A stretch of 64,000 nt of DNA, from NCBI GenBank assembly GCA_036785325.1, contig JAXIVH010000010.1:7040180-7104179 (forward strand), in the 5' to 3' direction. The DNA is from Urophycis tenuis. Taxonomy: Eukaryota > Chordata > Actinopteri > Gadiformes > Phycidae. Position numbers and translations under genes: made by a program. Below, one piece after another: positions 61,801 to 64,000 of this stretch. Each line of letters starts with the position of its first letter. Position 1 is the stretch's first letter. Below the pieces are notes generated by a model that saw nothing but the letters and a program-made list of their open reading frames with translations, was not told the DNA's origin and did not search any database.

Positions 61801-62590
61801 CAATTGCACCGAGGGGGGGGCTGACGCGGAGCCGCGGCATGATCGTCCAGATGTTAACCTAATTACGCATTAATAATCTTTTCCGGTCTGGGTGGGCGGA
61901 ATAACGCCGATCGGTGTCGCGAGTGTACACGAGCCCACCCGAGCCCGATCCTCGAAGGGCTGCGGCTCATTTCATCCATTTTGCAGCCCACTTTCCCGCC
62001 GCAGACATCCTCCTCCCCTCCGGGGTATGCGCGAGGAGGCCACGGGCGGCTGGATTTTTTTTTCTTCGCGCCAAATTGCTTCGACGGCATTGGGAGACCG
62101 AAATATTACTACGACGGCCGCATGGCCGTTTCAAAGAGATTAGGTTGGTGGGAGGTTAATGTAGCAGACAAATGACCCCGGTCCCCCCCCCCCCCCATAA
62201 AAGTGAATTGAGATGAATTGTGCACACACCACTAATTCAAGGCAAGACTCGCACATTTTGGGGGGGCATAAGGAATAAAAAAAAAAACACACACCAAGCA
62301 CGTTGGCTTTATCCGCCAACAGTCCATGGGGGTAGCGGTATTTCTTGTGTGTTGATTGAAAATACATTTTTTTAATCGCAGATAAACATCAAACAGAAAA
62401 CATTTGCACTTGATTTTTTTGACAAATATAGCTGGAAACTCTCGTGAAAGACTTTGGGAAAGGCCCTCTCTGGTCTGGGAAAAAACACTAATTTGGTGTA
62501 AACATTTATTGGTTTTTCAAACTGAAATAAAATGACTTGCACCAGCATTGAAGAGAATCCACACATTTTCTTGGGCGAGAAAAAAAAAGG
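58841..62590. other. Intergenic DNA, no genes recognised
   Basis: AT-rich DNA with poly-T (61196-61213), poly-G (61693-61707) and poly-C (62184-62197) runs. The 61880-62110 stretch is relatively GC/CpG-rich and could be a regulatory element, but shows no coding or promoter signature I can name. Confidence 0.5.
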
Positions 62591-62595
62591 GAAAT

Positions 62596-62690
62596 TATAT
62601 ATATATATATATATATAATATATGTATAGATATATATATCTATATATATAGATATAGATATATATCTATATATATATACATATATATATT
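62596..62690 (+). repeat. (TA)n/(GATA)-like microsatellite
   Basis: Imperfect TATATA/GATATA repeat, largely self-complementary. Confidence 0.95.
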
Positions 62691-63106
62691 CAGTTGTATA
62701 AATGTGCAAGTGTTTTATTTTTCCAGTGGACCCAGTATGCTGAATGTAAGACTCTTCTGATGACAGATTTGACACGACTGGCCTTGTACCGGGGAAAGAA
62801 GAAATAAGTGGCTGGGTGGGATTCGAAAGCTGAGGTTGTGCGGGTATGAAGAAATGGGGCCGAGGAGTGTCACTTTCTTCCCCTGTTGGTTTGAACGTTT
62901 CGTTTGGTGAAATTAAAAACCAGGGACGAGAAGGGGAAAAAAAAACAAAAACAGAAAGCCATCGTCGTTCTCACCTGTGCCTGTGACCAACACACTTTAT
63001 GTTGCCTGTGATTGGATTCTTCAGCTACTATATAAATTATTTACAATAAACGGGTCTTTTACATACAGAGACTGGCGTCTTCCTTTGTGTGTGTGTGTGT
63101 GTGCAC

Positions 63107-63139
<33 letters not shown>

Positions 63140-63381
63140 TGTGCACGTGTCTGTGTGTGTCTATGTGGAGAGTAAAGCAGTAGACTCCGGGAGAGAAGGC
63201 ACGACAGTAGACCCATTGTGTTGCAGAAGTGTGTGGGTGTGTGTGTGTGTGTGTGTGCGTGTGTGGGCGTTTATTATGATTGCATGAGTGAGGGTCATAC
63301 TTGAGATACACCTGCCCCCTTTTCCCCACACACACACCTGTGGGTTTGGGCTGGGAGATGGGAAGGCTTTGGTGGAGCTTA

Positions 63382-63424
<43 letters not shown>

Positions 63425-63459
63425 GAGAGAGAGAGAGAGCAAGTGAGAGCGAGAGCGAG
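62691..63459. other. Intergenic DNA with (GT)n and (GA)n microsatellites
   Basis: (GT)n interrupted at 63087-63165 and 63225-63265, and (GA)n at about 63385-63440 running into the assembly gap. The gap probably reflects unassembled (GA)n. Confidence 0.85.
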
Positions 63460-63659
63460 NNNNNNNNNNNNNNNNNNNNNNNNNNNNNNNNNNNNNNNNN
63501 NNNNNNNNNNNNNNNNNNNNNNNNNNNNNNNNNNNNNNNNNNNNNNNNNNNNNNNNNNNNNNNNNNNNNNNNNNNNNNNNNNNNNNNNNNNNNNNNNNNN
63601 NNNNNNNNNNNNNNNNNNNNNNNNNNNNNNNNNNNNNNNNNNNNNNNNNNNNNNNNNNN
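63460..63659. other. Assembly gap (200 N)
   Basis: Exactly 200 N, probably a placeholder length rather than a measured gap. Confidence 0.99.
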
Positions 63660-64000
63660 ATATCCATCCTCCCGAGCAAAGAGCGGCGCTAGGCAGAGGA
63701 GACAATGCCGATCGTGTGCAGGCGGGGAATTCTGCGCACAGGAAGAGGCAAGATAATGGCATGAGAAAGCGGCGCTTGTGCGCCGGTGTAATTAGCCCCC
63801 GTGTGCGCCGCGGCGGGGGGCCTGAGAGGGGCCTATTGTGTGGCGTTGCCACGGGGACAGATAACCCGGAGCTGAACGGTGGTGCTGATGAGAGCCTCGC
63901 AAAAAAAAAAAAAAAAAAAAAATACTGAACAAAAACAACACAACATAAATACCGCACAGGGAGATAATGGAGCGCGCGCGGGGGGGGGGGGCTGAGGAAA
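63660..64000. other. GC-rich unassigned DNA after the gap
   Basis: CpG-containing sequence with an A run (63901-63921) and a G run near the window end. No coding feature recognised. Confidence 0.5.

Noticed and set aside
61880..62110. CpG island promoter of a further gene
   Set aside because: GC-rich, but no exon, start codon context or promoter motif could be tied to it.
63161..63957. ORFs spanning the N gap
   Set aside because: They exist only because N runs were translated as X between (GA)n and GC-rich sequence.

Overview
The window looks like a ray-finned (teleost) fish chromosome segment. The genes are intron-rich with GT-AG splice sites, the proteins are vertebrate, and the introns hold typical fish repeats: L2- and RTE-like LINEs, a BEL/Pao LTR element, a Penelope-like element, Kolobok/Harbinger/hAT-like elements, tRNA SINEs and long CA, TA and GATA microsatellites. 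A 200-base N gap (63460-63659) shows it is a draft assembly. Coordinates below come from reading splice sites by eye and checking that exon phases agree.

Layout: (1) 1-9090, a PARP14-like gene on + (copy A), whose 5' exons lie outside the window or are missing. It carries RRM-like, KH-like, macro, WWE and ART (ADP-ribosyltransferase) domains, but macrodomain 2 is wrecked. (2) 9090-16096, an intergenic stretch of repeats. (3) 16097-31942, an NMI/IFI35-family gene on - with nine coding exons. Its introns hold nested transposons, including a complete BEL/Pao element inside a Kolobok-like element, and its reading frame carries two in-frame stops. (4) 31943-32216, a short head-to-head intergenic region with an ISRE-like motif. 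(5) 32217-47076, PARP14-like copy B on +, 26 coding exons that join without a frame break into 2008 codons with four macrodomains. (6) 47909-56397, UBXN4 on +, 13 coding exons, 542 codons. (7) 56398-64000, the UBXN4 3' UTR and then sequence without recognisable genes.

Biology: PARP14 (macro-PARP, mono-ADP-ribosyltransferase) and NMI/IFI35 proteins are interferon-inducible antiviral or inflammatory regulators in vertebrates. Here they share what looks like one interferon-responsive bidirectional promoter, and the PARP14 gene has been duplicated to the other side of NMI. UBXN4 (an ER-associated VCP/p97 adaptor for protein degradation) is probably only a housekeeping neighbour.

Most notable: the recent PARP14 duplication with contrasting fates. 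Copy B has four macrodomains. Copy A lost macro 2 to a transposon and deletions, and fused macro 3 to the end of macro 4, yet keeps an open frame if the damaged exons are skipped. Also notable are the shared ISRE promoter, the two nonsense codons in NMI, and a BEL/Pao element with apparently identical LTRs but a rearranged pol.
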